Positions 17,470 through 27,200 of a stretch of DNA of 64,000 bases are shown here, one piece after another (the first letter of the stretch is position 1; each line of letters opens with the position of its first letter). Below the pieces are notes generated by a model, which searched no databases, was not told the DNA's origin, and saw only the letters and a program-made list of their open reading frames with translations. The position numbers and the translations under genes are program-made. The stretch is from the NCBI RefSeq assembly GCF_003402975.1, contig NZ_QURB01000009.1:62001-126000 (forward strand), given 5' to 3'. The stretch comes from Brumimicrobium aurantiacum (GTDB lineage Bacteria; Bacteroidota; Bacteroidia; Flavobacteriales_D; Crocinitomicaceae).

Positions 17470-18822
17470 ATGAAAGAACTTATACGTAAATATAATACTC
17501 CAGGACCAAGATATACCAGTTATCCTACTGTTCCTTTTTGGGAAGAAGAAAGTATAAATAATACAGTTTGGAGCCAATTCATCAAGGAGAAATTTGGAGA
17601 AAAAGGGGAGAAGGAAATTAGTCTGTATATACATCTTCCTTTTTGCGAGAATTTGTGTACTTTTTGTGGTTGTCATAAACGCATAACCAAAAATCATAAA
17701 GTTGAAGAACCGTATATTGACACTTTAATTAAAGAATGGAAACTGTATACAGATTTATTAGGTAAAGATGTCGTAATTAAAGAAATACATTTGGGTGGTG
17801 GAACCCCAACTTTCTTCGCTGCAGAAAAATTAAAAGCACTTATTCTCAACATAAAAGCGAATAGTAATTTCTGTACAGATATTTCTATGAGTTTTGAAGC
17901 GCATCCCAATAATACAACGCAAGAACATTTACAAAGTCTTTACGATATTGGGTTTAGAAGATTGAGTTTGGGAATTCAGGATTATGACGCAAAGGTTCAA
18001 AAAACCATCAATAGAGTTCAAAGTTTTGAACAAGTAGCGAAGGTTCATAATTTAGCAAAAGAGATTGGCTATACTTCGATCAGTCATGATATTATTTACG
18101 GTTTACCCTTCCAAAAATTGGAAAGCATCGCCCAAACGATCGATTATACAAGTCAGTTGAAGCCAGAAAGAATCTCCTTTTACAGCTATGCACATGTGCC
18201 ATGGATAAAAGGAGTGGGACAACGTGGTTATAGTGAGCAAGATTTACCAAAAAACGAAGAAAAACAAGCGCTTTACGAATACGGAAAGAGTGCTTTAGAA
18301 AGTTTAGGTTATAAGGATGTTGGTATGGATCACTTTGCTCTAGAAGATGACGAACTCTACCTTGCACAACAAAATGGAGAATTACACAGAAACTTTATGG
18401 GTTACACAACCCAAAGTTCCGATACGTTAATTGGTTTAGGAATGTCTGCAATATCAGATGCTTGGGGAGCATTTGCGCAAAACGAAAAACACGTTGAAGA
18501 TTACCAACAGCGAATAAACCAAGGAGAGTTAGCTATTTTTAGAGGACATTTATTGAATGAAGAAGATTTGATAATACGAAGAATAATCTTGGATCTCATG
18601 TGTACCTTTACTTCCGAAATACCTCAAAACATTTTAACTCACGCATTAGTGAACACTGATTTGTTCAATGAAATGAAGCAAGATGTTTTGGTAAATGTAC
18701 ATCCTGAATATTTAGAATTAACAGAAAAGGGCAAGCCATTTATTCGTAATTTATGTATGTGTTTTGACCTTAGGCTGAATAGAAAAAAAGTGGAAAAAAA
18801 CATGTTTAGTTCAACCATTTAA
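17470..18822 (+). CDS. hemN: Oxygen-independent coproporphyrinogen III oxidase HemN
   Basis: 450 residues, full length for HemN. The start YNTPGPRYTSYPTVPFW is characteristic of true HemN rather than HemW, and the radical SAM motif is CENLCTFCGC with the fourth Cys, near residues 60-69. LGGGTPTF and SFEAHPNN are SAM and substrate-site motifs. It converts coproporphyrinogen III to protoporphyrinogen IX without oxygen, using SAM, in the cytoplasm. Placement at the end of the cco cluster fits the need for haem when oxygen is low and the cbb3 oxidase is made. It starts 1 base after the radical SAM gene. Confidence 0.95.
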   Translation: MKELIRKYNTPGPRYTSYPTVPFWEEESINNTVWSQFIKEKFGEKGEKEISLYIHLPFCENLCTFCGCHKRITKNHKVEEPYIDTLIKEWKLYTDLLGKDVVIKEIHLGGGTPTFFAAEKLKALILNIKANSNFCTDISMSFEAHPNNTTQEHLQSLYDIGFRRLSLGIQDYDAKVQKTINRVQSFEQVAKVHNLAKEIGYTSISHDIIYGLPFQKLESIAQTIDYTSQLKPERISFYSYAHVPWIKGVGQRGYSEQDLPKNEEKQALYEYGKSALESLGYKDVGMDHFALEDDELYLAQQNGELHRNFMGYTTQSSDTLIGLGMSAISDAWGAFAQNEKHVEDYQQRINQGELAIFRGHLLNEEDLIIRRIILDLMCTFTSEIPQNILTHALVNTDLFNEMKQDVLVNVHPEYLELTEKGKPFIRNLCMCFDLRLNRKKVEKNMFSSTI

Positions 18823-18853
18823 GGTTGGATTTATAACTTAACGATTAGATTAG

Positions 18854-18925
18854 AAAGGAGTCAAGGATAAGTTTATCCGTATGTTGATAGGGAGTATTTC
18901 TAATATGTAAGGGTTCTACTCCTTT
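18854..18925. other. Structured intergenic segment downstream of hemN
   Basis: AAAGGAGT (18854-18861) can pair with ACTCCTTT (18918-18925), enclosing a small GGATAA/TTATCC hairpin (18865-18878). There is no T-run after the outer stem, so a terminator is doubtful. The whole gap 18823-19041 has no gene. Confidence 0.3.
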
Positions 18926-19041
18926 ATTCTAGTCCGTTTTCCAATTATTTCATTCACCAGAATTCTGTGAATTTAGTTAAGAGCTTGTCCTTTTTGTAAT
19001 ACTTTTTAGTCCAAGATTAAGTTTCGTTCTTATTTCTGTGT

Positions 19042-19410
19042 TTAATTTGGAGAATGTAAGCCAATTTTATTCCCTTCCGAATCGTGGAAAATTGCAAAAA
19101 ATCCAATTTCGTCAGCGTGAGGTGTTTTAGGGATAATTATTTTTCCACCATTTTTCTCAACCTTATCAAGAATTGGTTGCAAGTTATCTCCACCATTAAG
19201 ATATATAGTCACTCCACTGGCAGAAGGTTCGTAACCTTCACCTTTCATAATGACTCCTGTTACCATTTGGTCGTGGTAGGGAAATAGGCCCATTTCCATT
19301 CCTGGAAATTCCATTTTTTCAATTTCGACATTTAAAATTTCTCTATAAAAATCAATGGCTCTTGAAATGTCTGTTGCTGGAATTTCAAAAATGGAAATAA
19401 AACTTTTCAT
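19042..19410 (-). CDS. VOC (glyoxalase/bleomycin-resistance) family protein
   Basis: 122 residues from ATG 19410. The VOC fold is clear: FISIFEIPATDISRAIDFYREIL, GLFPYHDQMVTGVIM, VTIYLNGGDNLQPILDKVEKNGG, and the final IGFFAIFHDSEGNKIGLH. This matches the 'PhnB/glyoxalase-like' subgroup often seen beside AraC regulators. Metal ligands are not obvious enough to predict a reaction. The frame stays open for 42 codons upstream and spells a lipoprotein signal peptide, but the codon where a start is expected is ACG (see the separate entry). It lies 200 bases from the AraC gene on the same strand, which may regulate it. Confidence 0.85.
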   Translation of the reverse strand: MKSFISIFEIPATDISRAIDFYREILNVEIEKMEFPGMEMGLFPYHDQMVTGVIMKGEGYEPSASGVTIYLNGGDNLQPILDKVEKNGGKIIIPKTPHADEIGFFAIFHDSEGNKIGLHSPN

Positions 19411-19536
19411 ATCGTTTGTTTTTTGAGTTTCGTTTGAATTAATTTGAAGGTTCTTGGTATTAGATTTGTCTTGATCTTTACAAGCTAAAATGATAACGGA
19501 AAGTGTTAACGGACTAAATAGTATAGTCTTTTTCGT
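19411..19536 (-). other. In-frame lipoprotein signal extension with ACG in place of ATG
   Basis: The 42 codons upstream of the VOC start read TKKTILFSPLTLSVIILAC and then a polar linker ending TQKTND. With ATG instead of ACG (19534-19536) this would be a textbook lipoprotein signal (KK, hydrophobic core, lipobox IILAC). The frame has a stop seven codons further up and no ATG, GTG or TTG between. The ancestor was probably an exported lipoprotein VOC protein; the start codon seems to be mutated, or ACG is used at low level. Confidence 0.6.
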
Positions 19537-19610
19537 ATCTGTTAAATAAATTTATAGTACAAATATGAGATTTTCACGCAATCAAAAATTGTAAAAATGC
19601 GACACCTTGT

Positions 19611-20426
19611 TTATTTGTAGAAGAGTGTTGAAAGGGCCATATTTTCGTTTCCTAAAAACTCCTTCGGGTTGATTCCTGTAAACTCCTTAAAGTCTTTAAT
19701 GAAATGTGATTGGTCAAAATATTCACTTTCGTATGCAATGTTCGTTAAATTATCTGTTCTATTATTTAGTAACAATTTTAAAGCAGTTTGAAGTCGAATT
19801 ACTTTACCTAATTGTTTTGGACTTACACCAATTTGCTTTTTAAAATTTCTTTCGAGTTGTCTTCTTTTGGATAAATCTTCTTTAAGAATGGTAGTTATCG
19901 ATTCGGTTCCTTTTGATGATAAAAGAGCATCAAGGGTCTTTTTAACAATATTATCAATGGTTGTTTGATCATTTAGCTTTTCTAAAAGAAAGTTTTCAAT
20001 GATTTCAATTCTGTGTTGAGTATTCTTTGCCAGAATAATATTCTGTTCCAGTTTTTTAGCAGTCTTAGCTCCGAATAATAACGCTAATGATGTTTCTTTA
20101 TTTGCTAAATCTGTAATTGGCATATTTACAAAATTGGCAAATCCATAAGGATAAAATCTAATTGCGAAAGTATTTACATATCCTGTTGGTTCTATATAAA
20201 ACGGCTCGATAGTTTGTCCAAGTACCATTGCACGAGGTTGTAGAATAAACTCATCTTTGGTAGTGTATCGTTTTATGTTATCTCCAAGAATAAATGCCAT
20301 TTCAATGCAGCCATCAGGAATTATACGCTGTTTTTCCGCTTCATTTCTAGCCGGAACTTCCAAAGTCCAATAACAACTTATAAGAGATACTAAATCAGGA
20401 TGTGGTTGAAATGTATGATAGTCCAT
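19611..20426 (-). CDS. AraC-family transcriptional regulator
   Basis: 271 residues. The N-terminal half starts YHTFQPHPDLVSLISCYWTLEVP and has RIIPDGCIEMAFILGD, the signature of the DUF6597-type sensor domain. The C-terminal half (about 165-260) has two HTH units of the AraC fold: LERNFKKQIGVSPKQLGKVIRL and SQFxxxFKEFTGINPKEF-like residues in FDQSHFIKDFKEFTGINP. It most likely regulates nearby genes such as the VOC gene; no effector can be predicted. The 5' side faces the MazG-like gene across a 188-base divergent region. Confidence 0.9.
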   Translation of the reverse strand: MDYHTFQPHPDLVSLISCYWTLEVPARNEAEKQRIIPDGCIEMAFILGDNIKRYTTKDEFILQPRAMVLGQTIEPFYIEPTGYVNTFAIRFYPYGFANFVNMPITDLANKETSLALLFGAKTAKKLEQNIILAKNTQHRIEIIENFLLEKLNDQTTIDNIVKKTLDALLSSKGTESITTILKEDLSKRRQLERNFKKQIGVSPKQLGKVIRLQTALKLLLNNRTDNLTNIAYESEYFDQSHFIKDFKEFTGINPKEFLGNENMALSTLFYK

Positions 20427-20614
20427 TGAATAATAGATTTGTTTTTTAATTATAGTTCAAGCTTTCGTCTATAGTTTGTTTTAACATCTAATTTAGCAAA
20501 TTCCCAATTCAATAGTATCATTTTCAACTTTTTTCATTTTTCCAGTTAGATAAGTTAAACCAACTGTTTGAGTTTATTATTATTCAATAACTTTGTTCTA
20601 AACAATGGAATATA

Positions 20615-21022
20615 ATGAAGAATCAATTTATCGCAAAAGCTTTAAAACAAGTGGAGGAATTTCACAATAGTTTTGGTGTTGAAAATAATGAAACACCAAC
20701 AGCTCAACTTTCATTTGAAGATGTAAAACTTCGTTTCGAGTTGATGAAAGAAGAAAATGAAGAATACCTTGAAGCTGCAGAAAATAAAGATCTAAATGAA
20801 ATTGCAGATGCACTTGGTGATCAATTGTATATCTTAATGGGAACGGTTTTAAAACACGGTTTGCAAGACAAAATTATTCCTGTTTTTAATGAAATTCATC
20901 GCTCTAACATGAGTAAGCTAGGCAGTGATAGGAAGCCGATTTACAGAGCAGACGGAAAAGTACTCAAAGGTGAAAACTATTCGGAACCTGATATCGATTC
21001 AATTATTAAAAATGAAAGGTAA
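20615..21022 (+). CDS. MazG/PRA-PH-like nucleotide pyrophosphohydrolase
   Basis: 135 residues. The all-alpha NTP pyrophosphatase signature is present: LMKEENEEYLEAAE followed by EIADALGDQLYILMGTV, giving the EExxE and ExxD magnesium-binding groups, then the family tail with HRSNMSKLGSDRKPIYRADGKVLKG. Members cleave pyrophosphate from nucleoside triphosphates, often non-canonical ones. It is 2 bases before the NUDIX gene, so two nucleotide-cleaning enzymes are paired. A second small MazG protein is encoded at 61218-61544; the two are different subfamilies. Confidence 0.88.
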   Translation: MKNQFIAKALKQVEEFHNSFGVENNETPTAQLSFEDVKLRFELMKEENEEYLEAAENKDLNEIADALGDQLYILMGTVLKHGLQDKIIPVFNEIHRSNMSKLGSDRKPIYRADGKVLKGENYSEPDIDSIIKNER

Positions 21023-21024
21023 TT

Positions 21025-21483
21025 ATGGCTTTTAATATTAGAGTTTACGGAATATTAATCAACGATAAGCAAGAGGTCTTACTTTCTGATGAACGTCGTG
21101 TTGGAAAAGAATTTACAAAATTTCCAGGTGGTGGATTAGAGTTGGGAGAAGGGATCAAAGATTGTCTAATCCGTGAATTTGATGAAGAACTGAATCTTAA
21201 AATCGAAGTTGGAGAGTTGCTTTATCTAACTGATTTTTATCAAAAATCTGCGTTTAATGAAGATGATCAAATCATCAGTATTTACTACTTTGTAAATACG
21301 ATAGAACCACAAAGTATAAAAACGAATTCGCTGCCTTTCGATTTTGAAAAAGATGCCATAGAGGCGCACAGATGGAAAAGTTTGAAAAACATTGTAAAAG
21401 AAGATTTAACCTTTCCTATTGATCAAAAAGTGGTAGAAATGCTTAAAAGGGGAGGAAATGAAGTTTATGCTAATCGTTTTTGA
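21025..21483 (+). CDS. NUDIX hydrolase
   Basis: 152 residues. The Nudix box starts at Gly36 and has E42, R50-E51 and E54-E55 at the expected spacing (GGLELGEGIKDCLIREFDEE); the later Gly of the consensus is Asn57. The flanking beta strands (FNIRVYGILINDKQEVLLSDE and IISIYYFVN) fit the fold. Substrate cannot be read from the sequence. The gene follows the MazG-like gene by 2 bases, and its last 19 bases overlap the convergent gene 21465-22031. Confidence 0.9.
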   Translation: MAFNIRVYGILINDKQEVLLSDERRVGKEFTKFPGGGLELGEGIKDCLIREFDEELNLKIEVGELLYLTDFYQKSAFNEDDQIISIYYFVNTIEPQSIKTNSLPFDFEKDAIEAHRWKSLKNIVKEDLTFPIDQKVVEMLKRGGNEVYANRF

Positions 21484-22031
21484 ACATAGCCATTAATTTT
21501 GTTGTAAAACTGCTCAGGAGAATAGGTTCGCCAAGATAAATCCTCCAATTCACCACCCAATACAAAATACTGGTCTAAGTGAATTTCGTTAAACTCTCTA
21601 ACCACATGATCATGGAAATTAACCATAGCAATATAACCATCTTCTAATTCGTCAAACCATTCTTCATAATAACAATCATCAGAATAATGGAAATTAAGCA
21701 CATTTTCCCCAATAATGATGAATTTATCAATTCCTTCATACATAAGGTGTTCAATAATATCACGTTTTAAGGTCATGATGTCATTATTTATGGCGTCGTT
21801 CCATTCTCCAATCATTTCAATGACTGTAAATCCTTCCTCATAATCGCTGTAAAGAATTTTAATAAATAGAGTAGAGGATCCAAAATTATCCCATTGAGGA
21901 TGTAGTAAGAAATTATAGACCTGATCAGAAAATTCAAATTCACTGTATTCGCGATTGTAAAATGGAGAACGTTCGTCTTCCGATGAAATGTAATGATCTC
22001 TCCAATTGAAATAAGGTTCTAATTCATGCAT
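21465..22031 (-). CDS. Hypothetical acidic cytoplasmic protein
   Basis: 188 residues, rich in Asp, Glu, Tyr and Phe, no signal peptide or membrane segment. Recognisable blocks are MHELEPYFNWRDHYISSEDERSPFYNREYS, TLFIKILYSDYEEGFTVIEMIGEWND and WRTYSPEQFYNKINGY. No family was recognised. It looks like the hypothetical proteins conserved in Flavobacteriales, with mixed alpha/beta structure. Its 3' end overlaps the NUDIX gene by 19 bases in the opposite direction. Confidence 0.75.
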   Translation of the reverse strand: MHELEPYFNWRDHYISSEDERSPFYNREYSEFEFSDQVYNFLLHPQWDNFGSSTLFIKILYSDYEEGFTVIEMIGEWNDAINNDIMTLKRDIIEHLMYEGIDKFIIIGENVLNFHYSDDCYYEEWFDELEDGYIAMVNFHDHVVREFNEIHLDQYFVLGGELEDLSWRTYSPEQFYNKINGYVQKRLA

Positions 22032-22174
22032 AATGCAAAGTTATAAATAAGTAATTGGCTTTAAAAAGTTCAATTGCCATTTCTTAAACAAATCGTCACC
22101 TTCAAAGTTTTAATTTTTAATTATATGATTTTCCTATTTGAAATCATTATTTTTGAGTAAACAAAAAAGAATTT

Positions 22175-23695
22175 ATGAAAAATCTAATTTTATACTTGAT
22201 GTCGGGAGTACTACTTTCGATTTTTTTATTCAGTTGTAACGGGAAAAGTTCAAGTGATTTGAATGCAAATGTTGCCCGATTTGTTTCATCTTCAGATCAA
22301 ATTGTTGGATATGGTTATGTCAACCTTTTGGCGATTAAAGGAAAGTCTCAATTGAGTCAAGTACCTACGGTAGGAGAGTTTATTGATAAACAAATGTCTT
22401 CATTTGAGGAGAGCTTGAAATTAACTGATAAGATTCATTACGCTTTTGAAGGTCCATTAGATCGAAATGGAGAGCCTAAATTATCCTATATTTTTCTATC
22501 AGTTGAAAATGAGGATAGCATTCAAAAAATGTTTGAGGGCATGAGCTTTAAATTTGATAAAGAAAAAGGAATTCAAGTTGCCAATGGTATGAATATGGTT
22601 GTTGGATTTGATGAAAGTACAGCGGCAATTATCATTGGAAACCTTGGTGATTCACCAAATGAAAAAATACATGCGACCTTTGATACTTTTAAAAGTGAGC
22701 AAAAAAATGAAGATGTAACAGAAATTTTAGCGACTACAACGGATATTTTAATTGCAGCAGATTTAGAAGCAATTTTCGAAATGTCGCAAAGTCAAATTCA
22801 GAGTGTGAACGCTGAGAAAAAGGAAGAATTAGAGGAATTATTTGAGGATGGTCATGCTTTTTTATCACTTGATTTCAATAATGGAGACCTCACGGCCAAG
22901 TTTGACTTTTCAAGAGTGAGCGATAAAATGAAAGAAAACTCATTTTTTATGGATGAGGTTTCAGACGATATACTTGAAAACTTAGGAGCAGGAGAACCAT
23001 TAATGGCGATTGCCATGTCTTTCGATGTTGAAAAAATGGATGAATATTGGAAAGAATATAAAACACAATACGAAGACTTATTAAACATTGGATATCGTCA
23101 AATGGGTGGTTTATTTATGGCATTAGCAGAGGATAATATCTCAAATGTTATGAATGGAGATGTTGGAATGGCGCTTTTCCAAAAGGAGCAGGAAGAAAAA
23201 ACACGAGGAGATAGAGTGATTTCAAATCTTTATGTTGGATTGGGCGAAAACCCGCAAAACCTAAAGGATTTGATTAATTCTTATGCTGAAGGAAAGGTTA
23301 TTGAATCTATGGAAGATGGATTTTATAGAAAGGATGAGTCAATGATTTTGATAAATGATGAAGCCCTAATTATACGTAGTAACGATACTTTAAAATCATC
23401 ATTTGATGAAGATCAAGAGTTGGTTGTTACTGAAAGAATGGAAGATTTTGGAGATACTCCTTTTGCTATGTTTGTTGATCTTGCTAAAATGGCGGAAACA
23501 GATGTTAAACGTTTTGCAGGACGAGAGTTTCAATCACTGATATCAATTGCGGACTACCTTTCTGTTAAAGCAGACAATGAAACTGTAGTAATTAAGCTTG
23601 CAGTAAAAAATAAGGATGAAAACATTTTAAAGCAGATTGTAGATGTTTATGAAAACGATCTGCAAAACCAAATAGGGAACATCTCTTTCAATTAG
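22175..23695 (+). CDS. DUF4836 family lipoprotein
   Basis: 506 residues. The N-terminus MKNLILYLMSGVLLSIFLFSCNGKSS is a lipoprotein signal with Cys21 in the lipobox. The mature part has the DUF4836 layout: an opening strand with VARFVSSSDQIVGYGYVNLLAIKGKS, repeated beta-alpha domains with FEGPLDRNGEPKLSYIFLSVEN, and a second half with AMSFDVEKMDEYWKEY and MSILIND-like edges. The family is restricted to Bacteroidota and has no known function; it is expected at the inner face of the outer membrane. It is a single gene ending at a strong terminator (23721-23754). Confidence 0.85.
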   Translation: MKNLILYLMSGVLLSIFLFSCNGKSSSDLNANVARFVSSSDQIVGYGYVNLLAIKGKSQLSQVPTVGEFIDKQMSSFEESLKLTDKIHYAFEGPLDRNGEPKLSYIFLSVENEDSIQKMFEGMSFKFDKEKGIQVANGMNMVVGFDESTAAIIIGNLGDSPNEKIHATFDTFKSEQKNEDVTEILATTTDILIAADLEAIFEMSQSQIQSVNAEKKEELEELFEDGHAFLSLDFNNGDLTAKFDFSRVSDKMKENSFFMDEVSDDILENLGAGEPLMAIAMSFDVEKMDEYWKEYKTQYEDLLNIGYRQMGGLFMALAEDNISNVMNGDVGMALFQKEQEEKTRGDRVISNLYVGLGENPQNLKDLINSYAEGKVIESMEDGFYRKDESMILINDEALIIRSNDTLKSSFDEDQELVVTERMEDFGDTPFAMFVDLAKMAETDVKRFAGREFQSLISIADYLSVKADNETVVIKLAVKNKDENILKQIVDVYENDLQNQIGNISFN

Positions 23696-23720
23696 TTACA
23701 TAGAAGTAAGTCGTGTACTA

Positions 23721-23754
23721 ACTCCAGTAGAAGAAATTTTACTGGAGTTTTTTT
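23721..23754 (+). terminator. Rho-independent terminator after the DUF4836 gene
   Basis: ACTCCAGTA (23721-23729) pairs with TACTGGAGT (23740-23748), followed by seven T residues. Confidence 0.85.
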
Positions 23755-23774
23755 GTTTTAAATTTTAAAAGAAA

Positions 23775-23806
23775 TTTGTCGAATTCATTTTTCTTCATTA
23801 CTTTTA
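23775..23806 (+). promoter_or_regulatory. Putative promoter of the structured RNA
   Basis: TTTG (23775-23778), a 20-base spacer, and TACTTTTA (23799-23806), which matches seven of eight positions of the Bacteroidota -7 element TAnnTTTG. Transcription would start near 23811-23814. Confidence 0.5.
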
Positions 23807-23810
23807 TACT

Positions 23811-24039
23811 AAGAGCCATCACACAGAAGTGTTCGAATGTGCTCTAGGTCTTTTGACCGCCCATGTAGCGTTGTTTGAAGCTTAAAATATTACATTTAGA
23901 ACTGTACTTGTCTTATCAATGGCGAGCCTCCCTTCATCTATTTATAGAAAAGGATAACCCAGGGGATTACAGACATAAGGCGGAGGTTCTAACCATGAAA
24001 ATCTGAAGTTTTCATAATTTAACTACATGGGTTTTTTTT
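23811..24039 (+). ncRNA. ssrS: Structured non-coding RNA, candidate 6S RNA
   Basis: A 229-base segment with no open frame but strong pairing. CCCATGTAG (23860-23868) pairs with CTACATGGG (24023-24031), followed directly by eight T residues. Inside are GAGCCTCC/GGAGGTTC (23924-23931 with 23982-23989) and a hairpin ATGAAAA/TTTTCAT (23995-24015). A 5' hairpin AGAGC/GCTCT spans 23812-23844. The primary sequence resembles 6S RNA in places known to be conserved in E. coli 6S: GTGTTCG near the 5' end, GAAGCTTAAAA, and GGATTACAG followed by GGCGG. 6S binds RNA polymerase and mimics an open promoter. The RNA itself is well supported; the 6S identity is tentative, since the long-range stem does not match the standard fold exactly. 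Confidence 0.6.
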
Positions 24040-24110
24040 ACCTCTCAATTTATTATAAAATTAAAAAAACTAAAGAATCCAATAATGTTAAAATTTTTGG
24101 TTTTAACAGT

Positions 24111-24139
24111 TTTGTTCTTGTAAATCCTATCTTATTTTG
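24111..24139 (+). promoter_or_regulatory. Putative promoter of the 1800-residue secreted protein
   Basis: TTTG (24111-24114) and TATTTTG (24133-24139) with 18 bases between them, close to the TTTG/TAnnTTTG Bacteroidota consensus. The leader would be about 75 bases and AT-rich. Confidence 0.5.
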
Positions 24140-24222
24140 TTTCTTTGTTGATAATTACCTAGATTTCGAATCACATTCGATCACAAATCTACGCAATTGA
24201 AATACTAATAAATAAAAATCTT

Positions 24223-27200
24223 ATGAAAAAGAAATTTAAAAGTCTTGTGCCTTATGGTATAGCAATGCTTTTTGCAGCAACTTTTTCAACCTCGTCTTAT
24301 GGACAGTTTGGTTGTGGAAATGGTGTTGTGATTACAGATGGTTATACTCAGGCAGGAATTACTACTCCAGGAAATGGTGGAGTAGAGGATTGGAACACAG
24401 ATCCAACAGGAACCTCTGTTAGCAGCTCTTATTGGCAAGATGATGTGTATTTGTTTGAATATACAGCTGGAACGACAATAGAATCAATTTCAATGGAAAT
24501 AAATTCTTACAATTCATGGACTGGAATCGGAATTTTTGATGATTGTTCGGGTACTACATTTAGTAATGAACTGGATGCATCTGCCTCAACGGTGACAGGT
24601 ACACAAAACGTATCAGCTGTTATTTCAGCAGGGAATACAGTTTATATTGCTGTAGGTCAGTACGGAGCACCTAATGATTTAGATTTTGATGTAGTTGATT
24701 TTTCAGTTACTTCAATTACTTGTCCTGATCCAACAAGTGTTGTGAGTTCAAACATTGTTCAAACTGGATTCGATATCGATTGGACAGAAAATGGTACTGC
24801 AACTTTATGGAATATCGAAGTAGGTGCTTCAGGATTTACTCCTGGTACTGGTAATGAAGTGTTTGCAGATAATGGGAATACAACACAAACTTCTAATGTT
24901 ACTGGGTTAAATGCTGTAACAACTTACGATGTTTATGTGCAGGCTGATTGTGGATCAGGAGATGTTTCTAATTGGGTTGGTCCCTTAACGATAACAACTT
25001 TATGTCCAGCAACACAGTCTATTCCATATTTAGAAGAGTATAGTTCTTATTTACCTAATTGTTGGAGTGAAACAAACGGTATATTAGGTTCTTCTTCTTC
25101 ATATACAGCAACTTCTTCAACTTGGGGGAATGACGGATTCTTAAATAATGGCTCAAGTGGAGCTGCGAGACTTAATATTTACGGTACGTCTACTGATGAA
25201 TGGTTAATTTCACCAACTTTTGATCTAGGAACTTCTTCAAATTATGAATTGAAATTTGATGTTGGATTAACGGATTTTTCTGGTTCAGGAACTGATAATA
25301 TGGGAGCAGATGATACGCTTGCAGTTGTGATTTCTACAGATAATGGTGCTACATGGTCTAAGGCGAATATTTTGAAATTATACGAGCAAGGTACAGAGCC
25401 TTCAAATTCAGGAGAAACTGTAATCATTGATCTTTCAACTTACAGTGGTTTAGTGAAATTTGGTTTTTATGGATCTTCATCTGTTTCAAATACAGATTAT
25501 AATGTTTACATTGATGACTTTGAGGTAAGAACACCACCATCTTGTCCTGAGCCAACAGCTCTTACTAGTTCGAATGTAACAGATACAAGTGTTGATATCG
25601 ATTGGACAGAAAATGGTACTGCATCTTTGTGGAATATCGAAGTAGGTGCTTCAGGATTTACTCCTGGTACTGGTAATGAAGTGTTTGCAGATAATGGGAA
25701 TACAACACAAACTTCTAATGTTACTGGGTTAAATGCTGTAACAGCTTACGATGTTTATGTGCAGGCTGATTGTGGATCAGGAGATGTTTCTAATTGGGTT
25801 GGTCCCTTAACGATAACAACTTTATGTCCAGCAACACAGTCTATTCCATATTTAGAAGAGTATAGTTCTTATTTACCTAATTGTTGGAGTGAAACAAACG
25901 GTATATTAGGTTCTTCTTCTTCATATACAGCAACTTCTTCAACTTGGGGGAATGACGGATTCTTAAATAATGGCTCAAGTGGAGCTGCGAGACTTAATAT
26001 TTACGGTACGTCTACTGATGAATGGTTAATTTCACCAACTTTTGATCTAGGAACTTCTTCAAATTATGAATTGAAATTTGATGTTGGATTAACGGATTTT
26101 TCTGGTTCAGGAACTGATAATATGGGAGCAGATGATACGCTTGCAGTTGTGATTTCTACAGATAATGGTGCTACATGGTCTAAGGCGAATATTTTGAAAT
26201 TATACGAGCAAGGTACAGAGCCTTCAAATTCAGGAGAAACTGTAATCATTGATCTTTCAACTTACAGTGGTTTAGTGAAATTTGGTTTTTATGGATCTTC
26301 ATCTGTTTCAAATACTGATTATAATGTTTACATTGATGACTTTGAGGTAAGAACACAACCATCTTGTCCTGCGCCTTTAAACCTTGCATTAACTGATATA
26401 TCATCGACAACTGCAGAGTTTTCTTGGACAACAGGAGGTGCAGCTCAAAGTGAAATCGTAGTTGTTCCTGCAGGTGATCCTTTACCAACAGGTGGGCCAA
26501 CAAGTACTGTTCCTTCTAGTCCTTCTACAGTTACTGGATTAACAGCAAATACTAATTATGATGTTTATGTAAGAGATGTTTGTTCGATGGCCTCTCCATT
26601 AATCATTTCTGCTGTTTATGACCTTCCATTATCAGGTGGAACACCAAAAGGTATTGAATTGTTCGTTGGAACTGATATCGCAGATTTAAGCGAATACGGT
26701 GTGAGTTCAGCAAATAATGGAGGAGGTACTTCAGGAGGTGCGGAATTTACTTTCCCAGCAGTTTCAGTAACAGCTGGAACGTATATCTATGTATCAAGTG
26801 AATCGACAAACTTCCAAACATATTTTGGATTCGCTCCAGATTACACTGATGGTAGTATGTCTGTTAATGGTGATGACGCAATCGAGTTGTTCCATAATGG
26901 TACTGTAATCGATGTTTTTGGAGATGTAGACACGGATGGTTCTGGTCAAGCTTGGGAGTATACTGACGGTTGGGCATTACGTAATTCAAATACAGTTGTA
27001 AATAATGGTACATTTAATGACGCAAATTGGTCGTTCAGTGGACCAAATGCTGTTGATGGTTGTTCATCAAATTCAAGTTGTTCAAGTAGTTTAGCTGTAG
27101 GTTCTTTTACAGCGACTGCAAATGTGTCACCTTGGGAGGGGCCATTAGCAATTTATACAGGTCTCTGTACTCCAGCACCAACTTCTGTTGATGGAATTGG

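Noticed and set aside
23829-23845. tRNA-like T-loop GTTCGAAT
   Set aside because: No acceptor stem, anticodon arm or CCA end can be drawn around it; it is part of the structured RNA.
25242-26249. Two identical 61-residue antisense frames
   Set aside because: They are shadows of the duplicated segment in the giant gene, not genes.
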